In this document: positions 1 to 8,486 of the stretch, one piece after another
Numbering within the stretch: the first letter of the stretch is position 1
Layout of the letters: each line of letters opens with the position of its first letter
NCBI GenBank assembly: GCA_001898825.1
Contig: MKVK01000027.1
Coordinates: forward strand, 1-64,000
Length of the DNA stretch: 64,000 nucleotides
DNA from: Magnetospirillum sp. 64-120
Lineage (GTDB): Bacteria > Pseudomonadota > Alphaproteobacteria > Rhodospirillales > Magnetospirillaceae
Direction of reading: 5' to 3'
Position numbers and translations under genes: made by a program
The notes under the pieces: model-generated
The model's database searches: none
What the model was told of the DNA's origin: nothing
Seen by the model: the letters and a program-made list of their open reading frames with translations, nothing else

Positions 1-363
1 GCAGTTTTCGCCAAAGGCGATCTTGCCGCCGGCCAGGGCGTAGTTCAGCAGGGTCTTGTCCTTGGCGATGTCTTCCACCGAGGCGGCTTCCAACTTGCCC
101 AGCCACTGCGACCGGGCCTGCTTTTGCGAGACCAGATCCTTGTCCAGCTCGGCACGCGAGGAATATCCCAGCATGCCGCGGCTGAAATCGTTGGTGGTCG
201 GCCAGGTGGGCATGGCCACCCAGTAGCCGATGGACCAGATCACGCAGGCCCAGAAGACATAAACCCACCATTTCGGCAAAGGAGTGTTCAGTTCCTTGAT
301 GCCGTCCCATTCGTGCCCGGTCGTGTTCTGACCGGACACCACGTCATGTTCAACGTGAGCCAT
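1..363 (-). CDS. ccoP: cbb3-type cytochrome c oxidase subunit III, N-terminal part
   Basis: N-terminal 121 residues of CcoP, the membrane-anchored di-haem c subunit that passes electrons to the cbb3 terminal oxidase. The gene runs off the left edge, so the haem-binding CxxCH motifs are not in view. The visible part starts MAHVEHDVVSG and contains the typical NTPLPKWWVYVFWACVIW block: a conserved NxPLPxWW turn followed by the single transmembrane helix (about residues 27-50). The ATG at 361-363 overlaps the end of ccoQ by 14 bases. It is the last visible gene of ccoNOQP. Confidence 0.93.
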   Translation of the reverse strand, partial: MAHVEHDVVSGQNTTGHEWDGIKELNTPLPKWWVYVFWACVIWSIGYWVAMPTWPTTNDFSRGMLGYSSRAELDKDLVSQKQARSQWLGKLEAASVEDIAKDKTLLNYALAGGKIAFGENC

Positions 364-523
364 TTTGGCGCTCCTTGTCGTCATCGTCCCGAAGCGGGAT
401 GTCTCCGTAGGACTGAAACCGATCCTTGTTGCCAGGACGGAAAGCCCAGAAGACGATCCCGAGGAACACAACCATCAGCCAAAGTCCCCACACCGAACGT
501 AAGGACTCGACGAATTCGCTCAT
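350..523 (-). CDS. ccoQ: cbb3-type cytochrome c oxidase small subunit CcoQ
   Basis: A 57-residue protein encoded between ccoO and ccoP. It starts MSEFVESLRSVWGLW, has one transmembrane helix (about residues 10-29, ending GIVFWAFRPG) and a charged tail ending in Asp and Lys/Arg residues, the usual plan of CcoQ/FixQ. CcoQ proteins stabilise the oxidase complex and have no catalytic residues. Its stop codon lies inside the start of ccoP. Function is assigned from position, size and topology. Confidence 0.88.
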   Translation of the reverse strand: MSEFVESLRSVWGLWLMVVFLGIVFWAFRPGNKDRFQSYGDIPLRDDDDKERQNGSR

Positions 524-535
524 CGCACCGATCCC

Positions 536-1261
536 CTAGCGACGAATGGATTCGGGCTTCACCGCGGTGAAGTCCACCATGGTGCCCAGGATTTGCAGAT
601 AGGCCACCACGGCGTCCATCTCGGTCAGCTTCGACGAATCACCGTCGAAGTCGCCGGTACGGGCACCGGGATAACGCGCCAGGAAGGCTTGCGACGCGTC
701 GGACTTGACCTGTTCGGCCAGGTCGGCCTTGGCGTTGGCGATCTGCTCGTCGGTATAGGGCACGTTGACGACGCGCAGCGTCCGCAGATGGGCGTCGGCG
801 TCGGTGAACGACAACGGGCGCATCAGGTGCGGATAGCCGGGCATCACCGATTCGGGCACCACGTCACGGGGATTGATCAGGTGACGGGTGTGCCAGTCGT
901 TGGTGTACTTGGACCCCACGCGGGCCAGGTCGGGTCCGGTACGCTTGGACCCCCACTGGAACGGATGGTCGTACTTGGATTCGGCCGCCAGGCTGTAATG
1001 GCCATAGCGTTCCACTTCGTCCTTGAACGGACGCACCATCTGGCTGTGGCACAGATAGCAGCCCTCGCGGACATAGATGTTGCGGCCCGCCAGTTCCAAC
1101 GGCGTGTAAGGCCGCACGCCATCGACCTTTTCAATGGTCGATTCGATGGTGAACAGGGGGACGATTTCCACCAGACCGCCGGTGATGACGGTCAGCAGGA
1201 TGCCGACGGCCAGCAGGAAAACATTGGTTTCCAGCTTGGCGTGATGCTTGAAGACGGACAT
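536..1261 (-). CDS. ccoO: cbb3-type cytochrome c oxidase subunit II (mono-haem)
   Basis: CcoO, 241 residues, the membrane-anchored cytochrome c subunit of the high-affinity cbb3 oxidase. An N-terminal transmembrane helix (about 13-35) is followed by the haem c motif C68-Y-L-C71-H72 in the conserved context EGCYLCHSQMVRP. M140 in the SVMPGYPHL segment is the likely distal haem ligand. The ATG is preceded by a GGGAGATCC ribosome site. It lies 13 bases downstream of ccoN and belongs to the same transcript. Confidence 0.96.
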   Translation of the reverse strand: MSVFKHHAKLETNVFLLAVGILLTVITGGLVEIVPLFTIESTIEKVDGVRPYTPLELAGRNIYVREGCYLCHSQMVRPFKDEVERYGHYSLAAESKYDHPFQWGSKRTGPDLARVGSKYTNDWHTRHLINPRDVVPESVMPGYPHLMRPLSFTDADAHLRTLRVVNVPYTDEQIANAKADLAEQVKSDASQAFLARYPGARTGDFDGDSSKLTEMDAVVAYLQILGTMVDFTAVKPESIRR

Positions 1262-1274
1262 AGGATCTCCCCCC

Positions 1275-2750
1275 TTAGCGAGCCATGGCCGCTTGCGGCT
1301 GCACTTCGCCTTCGGCGACGTCGCCCCGGATGGTGCGGATCATGTTGTAGGCCATGATCAGACCGCCCAGCACGAAGAACACACCGCCAAGGGCACGGAT
1401 GGCGTAATAGGGATGCATGGCTTCGACGGTCTCGATGAACGAGTACTGCAGGAAGCCCAGGTTGTCGTACGCCCGCCACATCAGGCCCTGCATGATGCCG
1501 GAAATCCACATGGCGGTGATGTAAAGGACGACGCCCACGGTGGCGACCCAGAAATGCAGGCCGACCAGCTTCAGCGAATAAAGCTGCTTACGCCGCCACA
1601 GCACCGGGAACAGGTAGTACAAAGCGCCGAACGAGACGAAGGCCACCCAACCCAAGGCCCCCGAATGCACGTGGCCGACGGTCCAGTCGGTGTAGTGCGA
1701 CAGCGAGTTCACCGCCTTGATCGACATCATCGGACCTTCGAAGGTCGACATGCCGTAGAACGCCACCGAGGATACCAGGAAACGCATGACCGGGTCGGTC
1801 CTGAGCTTGTCCCAAGCCCCCGACAGGGTCATCAGGCCGTTGATCATGCCGCCCCAGGACGGCATCCACAGCATGATGGAAAAGGTCATGCCCAGCGTCT
1901 GGGCCCAGTCGGGCAGGGCGGTGTAGTGCAGATGGTGCGGACCGGCCCAGATGTACAGGAAGATCAGCGCCCAGAAGTGCACGATGGACAGCCGGTACGA
2001 ATAGACCGGACGTTCGGCGCGCTTGGGCACGAAGTAATACATGATGGCCAGGAAGCCGGCGGTCAGGAAAAAGCCCACCGCGTTGTGGCCGTACCACCAC
2101 TGGGTCATGGCGTCCTGGACGCCGCCGAACAGCGAATAGGACTTCATCCACGAATCGCCGCCCATCAGGGCCACCGGCACCGCCAGGTTGTTGCCCAGAT
2201 GCAGCATGGCGATGGTCAGGATGAAGGCCAGGTAGAACCAGTTGGCCACATAGATGTGCGGCTCGGTCCGCTTCATGATGGTGCCGGCGAAGGCCATCAG
2301 ATAGCACACCCAGATCACCGTCAGATACAGGTCGATCCACCATTCCGGCTCGGCGTATTCACGGCCTTGGGAAAAGCCCAGGACATAGGACAAAGCCGCC
2401 ATGACGATCAGGCTTTGGAACATCCAGAAGATGGCGTTGCCGAAACCGGCGCCGCCGAACAGGGCGGCACGGCAGGTGCGCTGGACCACGTAGAACGAGG
2501 TGCCGATCAGCACGTTGCCGCCGAAGGCGAAGATCACGGCCGAGGTGTGAACCGGGCGGACGCGTCCGAAGGTGGTCCATTCCAGATCAAGGTTCAAAGC
2601 GGGAAAGGCCAGTTGCCAGGCGATGAAGTCGCCAGCGATGAAGCCGATGATTCCCCAAAACACGGATGCCAGGACGAATTTCTTGACGACGTCGTCGTAA
2701 TACGGCGAAGCCCCCCCTTGCGTCCCCAATGCAGCGTTTGCAGCGGACAT
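1275..2750 (-). CDS. ccoN: cbb3-type cytochrome c oxidase subunit I
   Basis: Catalytic haem-copper subunit, 491 residues from the chosen ATG, with about 12 membrane helices and the family's His ligands (for example in [11 protein letters not shown] and [15 protein letters not shown]). It reduces oxygen to water and pumps protons under low oxygen. The ATG at 2748-2750 (MSAANAALG) is preferred because an AAGGAG site sits six bases before it; an in-frame TTG five codons upstream (2765) overlaps that site. First gene of ccoNOQP. The upstream region holds a hairpin (2816-2848) and only a TTGAT half of an FNR/FixK box. Confidence 0.97.
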   Translation of the reverse strand: MSAANAALGTQGGASPYYDDVVKKFVLASVFWGIIGFIAGDFIAWQLAFPALNLDLEWTTFGRVRPVHTSAVIFAFGGNVLIGTSFYVVQRTCRAALFGGAGFGNAIFWMFQSLIVMAALSYVLGFSQGREYAEPEWWIDLYLTVIWVCYLMAFAGTIMKRTEPHIYVANWFYLAFILTIAMLHLGNNLAVPVALMGGDSWMKSYSLFGGVQDAMTQWWYGHNAVGFFLTAGFLAIMYYFVPKRAERPVYSYRLSIVHFWALIFLYIWAGPHHLHYTALPDWAQTLGMTFSIMLWMPSWGGMINGLMTLSGAWDKLRTDPVMRFLVSSVAFYGMSTFEGPMMSIKAVNSLSHYTDWTVGHVHSGALGWVAFVSFGALYYLFPVLWRRKQLYSLKLVGLHFWVATVGVVLYITAMWISGIMQGLMWRAYDNLGFLQYSFIETVEAMHPYYAIRALGGVFFVLGGLIMAYNMIRTIRGDVAEGEVQPQAAMAR

Positions 2751-2815
2751 GCGAAACTCCTTCAAAGGTGTCGCGCCGCCAGCTTGGATACAGTGTCCCC
2801 CGTTCCAAGGCGGCA

Positions 2816-2848
2816 GCCATGCCGACGGGGCGCACCCGACGGCATGGC
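2816..2848. other. Inverted repeat in the ccoN leader
   Basis: Two 14-base arms (2816-2829 and 2835-2848) are complementary except at one position and enclose a five-base loop, GCGCA. There is no T-run on either side, so it is not a standard terminator. It lies 66-98 bases upstream of the ccoN ATG, probably in the 5' untranslated region or overlapping a regulator site. Confidence 0.6.
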
Positions 2849-2921
2849 CAGCCTAGAAGCCGGATCAACTTGGAATCATTGTGAATTGTCAGTGGGATGA
2901 AAATAATCCCCAACGCCATAC

Positions 2922-2935
2922 TTGCATTTTTGCAA
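2922..2935. promoter_or_regulatory. TTGCA-N4-TGCAA palindrome between ccoN and the binding-protein gene
   Basis: A perfect inverted repeat TTGCATTTTTGCAA with the geometry of CRP/FNR-family sites (two 5-base half sites, 4-base spacer). It is centred about 94 bases before the plus-strand binding-protein gene and about 178 bases before ccoN. The regulator cannot be named from sequence. Confidence 0.35.
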
Positions 2936-3022
2936 AGCTAATGCGGCATCCATGCCATTGCCTTGGCACTTTCGTTTCCGTCATGATCACTCGACAAGAA
3001 GCCCACAGGGAGGAATGGTTTC

Positions 3023-4243
3023 ATGAGCAAACAAACGCTCGTTTCGGTCGGCGTCGCCGCTGCCGCTTTGATGACCGGCTTGCCGGCTTGGGCCCAGATG
3101 TCCGACGGCGTGGTCAAGATCGGCGTGTTGACCGACATGTCGGGGCCTTATTCCGGCATGGGCGGCCCCGGTTCGGTGGCCGCGGCCCAGTTGGCCATCG
3201 ACGATTGCCTGGCCGCCGAATGCAAGGGCATGAAGATCGAACTGGTCAGCGCCGACCACCAGAACAAGGCCGACGTGGGCGCCGCCACCGCCCGTCAATG
3301 GCTGGAACAGGACAAGGTCGACGCCATGGTCGATCTGACCAATTCGTCGGTGTCGCTGGCGGTCCAAAAGCTGATCAAGGAAAAGGGCGGCATCGCCATG
3401 TATTCCGGGCCGGCCACCACCAAGCTGACCAATGACGATTGTGCCGCCAATGGCTTCCATTGGATGTTCGACACCTATTCCCAGGCCGCCGTGGGGGCCG
3501 CTGGCCTGACCAAGGCCGGGTTCAAGGATTGGTACTTCCTGACGGTGGACTACGCCTTCGGCCATTCCCTGGAAAAGGATGCCGGCGAACAGGTCATCGC
3601 CAATGGCGGCAAGGTGTTGGGCGCGGTGCGCCATCCGCTGAACAATTCCGACTTCTCGTCCTTCCTGCTGCAGGCGCAGGCGTCCAAGGCCCAGGTTATC
3701 GGTTTGGCCAATGGTGGTCAGGACACGGTGAACGCGGTCAAGCAGGCCAAGGAATTCGGCATCGACGGCAAGTCGCAGAAGCTGGCGGCGCTGCTGGTCT
3801 TTCTGTCCGACGTCCACGCGCTGGGCCTGAACACCGCGCAAGGCCTGTCCTATGCCGAGGGCTTCTATTGGGATGCCGACGAGCCGTCCCGCGCTCTTTC
3901 CGCCCGCTTCGAAGCCAAGGTCAAGGGCGCCAAGCCAACCATGGTTCAGGGCGGCGTCTATTCCAGCACGCTGCATTACCTGCGTTCGGTGGCCGCCGCC
4001 GGCACCGACGACTGGAAGAAGGTGGCGGACACCATGCGCAAGCTGCCCATCAACGACCCGGTGATGCACAACGCGTCCATCCGTGCCGACGGTCGTGTCA
4101 TCCACGACATGTACGTGTACGAGGTCAAGTCGCCGGCCGAGTCCAAGTATCCGTGGGATTACCTGAAGAAGGTCGGCACCGTGCCGGCGGCGGAAGCCTT
4201 CCAGCCGCTGTCCAAGTCCGCCTGCCCGCTGGTCAAGGGCTAA
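3023..4243 (+). CDS. ABC transporter periplasmic binding protein, branched-chain amino acid (LivJ/LivK) type
   Basis: A 406-residue exported binding protein. The signal peptide is about residues 1-25, with probable cleavage after PAWA. The mature protein starts QMSDGVVKIGVLTDMSGPYS, typical of type I periplasmic binding proteins (Peripla_BP_6). The ligand could be a branched-chain amino acid, an amide or an aromatic acid; the sequence does not decide. A strong AGGGAGGA site precedes the ATG. No permease or ATPase genes lie beside it, so it must use a transporter encoded elsewhere or act as a sensor partner. Confidence 0.88.
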   Translation: MSKQTLVSVGVAAAALMTGLPAWAQMSDGVVKIGVLTDMSGPYSGMGGPGSVAAAQLAIDDCLAAECKGMKIELVSADHQNKADVGAATARQWLEQDKVDAMVDLTNSSVSLAVQKLIKEKGGIAMYSGPATTKLTNDDCAANGFHWMFDTYSQAAVGAAGLTKAGFKDWYFLTVDYAFGHSLEKDAGEQVIANGGKVLGAVRHPLNNSDFSSFLLQAQASKAQVIGLANGGQDTVNAVKQAKEFGIDGKSQKLAALLVFLSDVHALGLNTAQGLSYAEGFYWDADEPSRALSARFEAKVKGAKPTMVQGGVYSSTLHYLRSVAAAGTDDWKKVADTMRKLPINDPVMHNASIRADGRVIHDMYVYEVKSPAESKYPWDYLKKVGTVPAAEAFQPLSKSACPLVKG

Positions 4244-4263
4244 GGTCTTCCCTTGTCCCTCTT

Positions 4264-4302
4264 TGGGCGTGATCCTTTGCCGTCGGCCGAGGTTCACGCC
4301 CA
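4264..4302. terminator. Possible terminator hairpin after the binding-protein gene
   Basis: Nine-base arms (4264-4272 and 4294-4302, TGGGCGTGA/TCACGCCCA) with a 21-base loop lie 20 bases after the stop codon. There is no clear T-run, so it may act with Rho or only as a transcript-end stabiliser. A second small hairpin (about 4317-4332) overlaps the stop codon of the convergent cyclase gene. Confidence 0.35.
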
Positions 4303-4323
4303 TTGCAGGGGGGCGCCGATCTT

Positions 4324-5316
4324 TTATCGGCGGCCCTGGTGGTGACGGCGCTTGATTTCGTACATGCGCTGGTCGGCCAGTTCGATCAGGTGGTCCATGC
4401 CGGTGGCCTCGACGGGGAAGCGGGCGGCGCCGATGCTGGCGCTCAGGCGCAGTTCGCGGCCTTCGAAGGGGAAGGGGGAGGCGGTCTCGGTCTGGATACG
4501 CTCGATGGCCGCTTGGATGCCGTTTTCCATTTCGATAGGGGCCAGGATGACGCCGAACTCGTCGCCGCCCAATCGGGCCACGGTGTCGGACTGGCGCGCC
4601 ACGCTTTTCAGGCGGCTGGCGAATTCGCGGATGGCGGCGTCGCCGGCGCGGTGGCCGAAATTGTCGTTGATGGGTTTCAGGCCGTTCATGTCGATCATCA
4701 GCACCCCGGCATGTTGCTGCCGGCGTTCGTGCTGCTGGGTCAGCTGACGCAGGCGATCCATGAACAGCGACCGGTTGGCCAGCCCGGTCAGCCCGTCATG
4801 GGTAGCCTGGTGGAACAAGTCGTTCTCGTTGAACTTGGTGGCGAAATACATGGCGGCGCTGATCACTTCCGACAGCAGGTTCAGAAGCGTCGCTTCCTGG
4901 TCGCTGAAATGGCCGGGCTGGTCCGACATGGCTTTCAGCACGCCGATGGGGCTGCCCAGGTGCATCAGGGGCATGCAGAGCATCGAGCGCAGTCCCACCT
5001 TGCGGCAGGCCTCCAGGTCAACGCGGGGGTCGGTTTCGCTGTCGGTGCAGATCAGGGTTTGGCCGCTTTGGACCGATAATCCCGACAGGCTGTGCTGACG
5101 TTTGACCCGCAAGCCGATCTGCGACGCGGCGTTTCCCGACGTGGCGCGGTAAACCATGTCCTCGCCTTCCGCCAATTCGATGGCGGCACTGTTGGCGCCG
5201 ACCAGGGACAATGTTCGTTCCGTCGCCAACGCCATCACGCCGGCCAGGTCCAATCCTTGTTTGGCGATGTCGGACTGAATGGAGATGATTTCCATCAGTT
5301 GTTTTTGCGTCGGCAT
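4324..5316 (-). CDS. GAF-GGDEF diguanylate cyclase
   Basis: A soluble 330-residue protein: GAF-type sensory domain (about 20-165) followed by a GGDEF domain (about 170-328). The active-site motif is intact (RLGGDEF, G250-F254), so it should make cyclic di-GMP from two GTP. R241-Q-S-D244, five residues before GGDEF, is a complete I-site for product inhibition. There are no membrane helices, so the GAF domain presumably senses a cytoplasmic signal. The ATG at 5316 is chosen over an upstream TTG (5322) because a GAAGG site fits it. Single-gene unit. Confidence 0.92.
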   Translation of the reverse strand: MPTQKQLMEIISIQSDIAKQGLDLAGVMALATERTLSLVGANSAAIELAEGEDMVYRATSGNAASQIGLRVKRQHSLSGLSVQSGQTLICTDSETDPRVDLEACRKVGLRSMLCMPLMHLGSPIGVLKAMSDQPGHFSDQEATLLNLLSEVISAAMYFATKFNENDLFHQATHDGLTGLANRSLFMDRLRQLTQQHERRQQHAGVLMIDMNGLKPINDNFGHRAGDAAIREFASRLKSVARQSDTVARLGGDEFGVILAPIEMENGIQAAIERIQTETASPFPFEGRELRLSASIGAARFPVEATGMDHLIELADQRMYEIKRRHHQGRR

Positions 5317-5444
5317 GTTCAACCTTCAAAAAAATGATTTTCTGCTGATAAACACAAGACGGGCGAGTCATTGTACTGCTATTATTATCACTCTGATTTC
5401 TATAATAATTTTGTGGTTTTCCACATATGGCTTTTGGTGGTGTC

Positions 5445-6305
5445 ATGCAGCCAGCCCGTGCCGGTGGCCTTGCCGCTTTGGCGGCATTTTTGTGTTGGGG
5501 GGTGTTCGGAATCTATTTCAAGGCGCTGGGCCACGTCCCGGCGGCCGAGGTCTTGGCCCATCGTATTGTCGGCGGCGCCATCTTCGCCCTGGTGTTCCAA
5601 GCCGCCTGGGGGCGTCTGGGGGAAATCCGGGCGGCATTGCGCGACGCCAAGGTGCGCCGGGGGCTGATGCTGTCGTCTTTGGCCATCGGCATCAATTGGG
5701 GATTCTTCATCTGGGCGGTGGCCAACGGACGGGCGTTGGAAGCGTCCTTGGGCTATTTCATCTTTCCTTTGGTCTCGGTGGCCCTGGCCCGTCTGGTGCT
5801 GAAGGAAACCCTGAGCAAACGGCAAGTCATGGCGGTGGTGCTGGCCGGATTGGGCGTCGGCTGGCTGGTGGTGGGGGGCAGCGGCCTGCCCTGGGTGGCG
5901 CTGGTCCTGGCCGTCAGCTTCGGCGCTTATGGCTTGCTGCGCAAAACCATTGCCGTCGGCGCCATGGCGGGGCTGTTCGTCGAGGCGGCCATGCTGGTGC
6001 CGCTGGCCGCCGCTTATCTGGTCGGGCGCGGCGGCGACGGGGTGGTGCCGTCCGGCGATCCCGCCACCATGGGGCTGATCCTGGTGGCCGGCCCGTTGAC
6101 CGCCATCCCGCTGGCGCTGTTCGCCTATGGGGCGCGGCGGCTGAAATTGTCCACTTTGGGCCTGATGATGTACATCAATCCGACGGTGCAGATGCTGGTG
6201 GCGGTCTTCGTCTTCGGTGAAGTCTTCACCACGGCCCACGCTGTGGCTTTCGGCGCCATCTGGGTCGGGTTGGCGGTTTATTCCTGGCCCGCTCGCCGCC
6301 TTTGA
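5445..6305 (+). CDS. rarD: EamA/RarD-family membrane transporter
   Basis: About ten transmembrane helices in 286 residues, with the DMT-superfamily repeat and RarD-like stretches (LCWGVFGIYFKAL, LGLMMYINPTVQ). RarD proteins are inner-membrane permeases of poorly defined substrate. The ATG at 5445 is preferred because GGTGGTG lies just before it and the first helix then starts near residue 8; an ATG six codons upstream (5427) is the alternative. The preceding 5317-5426 is unusually AT-rich and probably holds back-to-back promoters for this gene and the cyclase. Confidence 0.85.
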   Translation: MQPARAGGLAALAAFLCWGVFGIYFKALGHVPAAEVLAHRIVGGAIFALVFQAAWGRLGEIRAALRDAKVRRGLMLSSLAIGINWGFFIWAVANGRALEASLGYFIFPLVSVALARLVLKETLSKRQVMAVVLAGLGVGWLVVGGSGLPWVALVLAVSFGAYGLLRKTIAVGAMAGLFVEAAMLVPLAAAYLVGRGGDGVVPSGDPATMGLILVAGPLTAIPLALFAYGARRLKLSTLGLMMYINPTVQMLVAVFVFGEVFTTAHAVAFGAIWVGLAVYSWPARRL

Positions 6306-6372
6306 TTTTCCGCCTGCGATGCCCCAAACTGCGTCCCAGCTTTCGCCAAGCCCCAATCAGGAGAATTCATAG

Positions 6373-6630
6373 ATGCCCATGGAAGCCAATGTCATCGAAC
6401 AGATGATCAAGGAGGCCTTTCCCGACGCCAAGGTGATCATCGAGGATCTGCGCGGCGACGGTGACCATTATTCGGCCATGGTGGTGTCGGAAGCGTTCAA
6501 GGGCAAGTCCCGGGTCGCCCAGCACCAGATGGTTTACGGTGCGCTTCAGGGCAAGATGGGCGGCGAGTTGCACGCCTTGGCGCTGCAGACCGCCACCCCC
6601 GAGACCGCGCCCGACTGGGCCAAGGATTGA
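6373..6630 (+). CDS. BolA/IbaG family protein
   Basis: An 85-residue BolA-fold protein with the conserved [14 protein letters not shown] segment and the invariant His in [11 protein letters not shown]. BolA proteins bind [2Fe-2S] clusters together with monothiol (CGFS) glutaredoxins and serve iron sensing or cluster delivery. The partner glutaredoxin gene follows 124 bases downstream, which strongly supports that role. An AGGAG site lies about ten bases before the ATG. Confidence 0.93.
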   Translation: MPMEANVIEQMIKEAFPDAKVIIEDLRGDGDHYSAMVVSEAFKGKSRVAQHQMVYGALQGKMGGELHALALQTATPETAPDWAKD

Positions 6631-6638
6631 TCCCAGGG

Positions 6639-6652
6639 TTGACTGGCGTCAA
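6639..6652. promoter_or_regulatory. TTGAC-N4-GTCAA palindrome upstream of the glutaredoxin gene
   Basis: A perfect inverted repeat, TTGACTGGCGTCAA, with the spacing of CRP/FNR-family operators, nine bases after the bolA stop and about 103 bases before the glutaredoxin ATG. It may allow the glutaredoxin gene to be transcribed separately. The regulator is not identified. Confidence 0.35.
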
Positions 6653-6754
6653 AGCCGTCTTGCGGTGCGGCAAGCATGTTGCGCAGACGCCGATGGCACC
6701 CTACATTCAAACAATTCCAATTCCGCCCTACCCCTTGCAGATAGGTCAACCCAC

Positions 6755-7087
6755 ATGAGCAATCCGGTTTTCGAGCGCATTCAGCAGGACCTCAGCGAAA
6801 ACGATGTCGTCCTTTACATGAAGGGCACTCCCATGTTCCCGCAATGCGGTTTCTCGGCCGCCGTGGTCCAGGTGCTGACTGGGCTGGGCGTCAAGTTCAA
6901 GGGCATCGACATCCTGGTCGACCCGTCCTTGCGTGAAGGCGTCAAGCAGTTCACCAACTGGCCGACCCTGCCGCAGCTTTACGTCAAGGGCGAGTTCGTC
7001 GGCGGCTGCGACATCGTGCGCGAAATGGCCGGCAACGGCGAACTGGCTGCTTTGCTGAAGGACAAGGGCGTCGCCTTCAACGGCTGA
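6755..7087 (+). CDS. grxD: Monothiol glutaredoxin, Grx4/GrxD type
   Basis: A 110-residue monothiol glutaredoxin with the CGFS active site (C31-S34) and the glutathione-binding WPTLPQLYVKGEFVGGCDI segment. Such proteins bridge a [2Fe-2S] cluster between two monomers or with BolA, and deliver clusters. The ATG at 6755 (MSNPVFERI) matches the family start; longer in-frame readings run back through the intergenic region. A rho-independent terminator follows. Confidence 0.96.
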   Translation: MSNPVFERIQQDLSENDVVLYMKGTPMFPQCGFSAAVVQVLTGLGVKFKGIDILVDPSLREGVKQFTNWPTLPQLYVKGEFVGGCDIVREMAGNGELAALLKDKGVAFNG

Positions 7088-7105
7088 TCCCGCCCGCCCC
7101 TGGTG

Positions 7106-7140
7106 AAAAGGCCGTCCCGGGCAACCGGGGCGGCCTTTTT
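7106..7140 (+). terminator. Rho-independent terminator after grxD
   Basis: A GC-rich stem (GGCCGTCCCGG against CCGGGGCGGCC, one G-T pair) flanked by AAAA on the left and TTTTT on the right, 19 bases past the grxD stop. It ends the bolA-grxD transcript. Confidence 0.85.
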
Positions 7141-7184
7141 ATTGATCCGGTGTCAATTTCATTGTTTTCAATGGCTTATGTCCG

Positions 7185-7826
7185 ATGCACGCTGTCGATA
7201 TGAGCCATCTGCCCACCACGCCGCGCACCACCGCCCATCGCCGCAAGGCCCGGGTCAGTGCCGAAATCGCCGCCATCAACGCGGTTGTCGACCAATCTCT
7301 GGTCGCCCATCTGGGCTTCGTCCAGGACGGCGCCCCCTTCGTCATGCCGACCAACGCCTGGCGGGTGGATGACGGGCTTTACTTCCATTTCGCCATCAAC
7401 GGCCGCATTGCCCAGACGCTGCGCCAGGGCGACGAAGTGTGCGCCACCATTTCCATCCTGGATGGGCTGGTGCTGGCGCGATCCGCCATGCATCACTCGG
7501 TCAACTACCGTTCGGTGATGGTGTTCGGCCGGATCCAAGAGGTGGTCGACAAGCGCCAGAAGCATGATTTGCTGCTGGCCTTGGTGGACAAGGTCCAGGC
7601 CGGTCGGGCCGCCCAGGTGCGCCCTCCCGACGACAAGGAACTGGCGGCGACCGCCGTGTTCCGCCTGCCCATCAGCGAGGCGACGGTGAAGTCACGCCAA
7701 GGCCCGCCCCAGGACCGTCCGGACGACTTGGCCCTGCCGGTGTGGGGCGGGGTGATCCCGGTGACCCAGGTTCTGGGAAGGCCGGAACCCGACCAGCATG
7801 TGCCGGCCGGGTTGGATCTGGATTAG
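7185..7826 (+). CDS. Pyridoxamine 5'-phosphate oxidase-like FMN-binding protein
   Basis: A 213-residue split-barrel flavoprotein of the Pyridox_oxase_2/NimA-like group. Supporting segments are LVAHLGFVQDGAPFVMPTNAW, LYFHFAINGR and the MHHSVNYRSVMVFGR strand pair found in these proteins. The usual role is FMN (or haem) binding with an unknown reductase substrate; it is unlikely to be the vitamin B6 enzyme PdxH. The start is uncertain: ATG at 7185 or at 7200 (MSHLPTTPRTT), neither with a strong ribosome site. It overlaps the convergent VOC gene by four bases. Confidence 0.82.
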   Translation: MHAVDMSHLPTTPRTTAHRRKARVSAEIAAINAVVDQSLVAHLGFVQDGAPFVMPTNAWRVDDGLYFHFAINGRIAQTLRQGDEVCATISILDGLVLARSAMHHSVNYRSVMVFGRIQEVVDKRQKHDLLLALVDKVQAGRAAQVRPPDDKELAATAVFRLPISEATVKSRQGPPQDRPDDLALPVWGGVIPVTQVLGRPEPDQHVPAGLDLD

Positions 7827-8359
7827 GACGAAAATTCGTTCTGGTGCAGCCAGGACGCGTGGGTCACCACCTTCTTGTGCTTGGACCATTCTTCCAGCAT
7901 CACCGGGGCGATTTCCTTCAGTTCCTTCATCTGCGCCGGCGTGCCGGTGACGCAGGTCAGTTCCAGGCGGTGGCCGTTGGGATCGAAGAAATAGATGGAC
8001 TTGATGATGCCGTGGTCGGTGGGGCCGACCACGTCCAGGCCCTGGGCCTCGATTTCGGCCTTGGCCTTGATCAGCGCCGCTTCGTCTTCCACCTGAAAGG
8101 CGATGTGCTGGACCCAGCGCGGCGTGTTGGGGTCAAAGCCCATGGGCGGCGAGTTGGGGATCTCGAAGAAGGCCAGGATGTTGCCGTTGCCCGCATCCAG
8201 GAACAGATGCATGTAGGGATCGGGTTCCTTGGTGGACGGCACCTTGTCTTCCGAGATGGCGACAAGGAAATCCATCTTCAGCACGCGCTGGTAAAACTCG
8301 ACGGTTTCCTTGGCGTCGTTGCAGCGATAGGCCACATGGTGAATCTGTTGCAACTTCAT
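7823..8359 (-). CDS. VOC-superfamily (glyoxalase/dioxygenase-like) protein
   Basis: A 178-residue protein with the paired beta-alpha-beta-beta-beta modules of the vicinal oxygen chelate fold. It starts MKLQQIHHVAYRCNDAKETVEFY. Likely metal ligands are the early HH pair, H103 in VQHIAFQV and the Glu of HRLELTC. Members include glyoxalases, extradiol dioxygenases and antibiotic-binding proteins; the substrate cannot be told. The long C-terminal tail (about 140-178) is unusual for a plain glyoxalase I. An AAGGGAG site precedes the ATG. Confidence 0.85.
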   Translation of the reverse strand: MKLQQIHHVAYRCNDAKETVEFYQRVLKMDFLVAISEDKVPSTKEPDPYMHLFLDAGNGNILAFFEIPNSPPMGFDPNTPRWVQHIAFQVEDEAALIKAKAEIEAQGLDVVGPTDHGIIKSIYFFDPNGHRLELTCVTGTPAQMKELKEIAPVMLEEWSKHKKVVTHASWLHQNEFSS

Positions 8360-8486
8360 GGATCAAGCACTCCCTTTGGGGTTTTCGCGCATGGGCCTGT
8401 TGGCGGCCCTTGTTGCTGTGACTAAATTAGTTTCATTTGTAACCGATGTCGAGAAAAATATCGGAACCGATTCCATATTGTGGAAT

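Noticed and set aside
2855-2880. FNR/FixK box for ccoN
   Set aside because: Only the TTGAT half is present; the other half site does not match.
1248-2900. Long plus-strand open frame (550 codons) opposite ccoN and ccoO
   Set aside because: The translation is His/Gln/Arg/Gly-rich, lacks motifs and lies antisense to a clearly conserved oxidase gene; typical shadow in high-GC DNA.
2955-2985. Sigma54-like promoter (TTGGCAC) before the binding-protein gene
   Set aside because: The -24 half fits, but the -12 half reads TTTCC instead of TTGCW at the required spacing.
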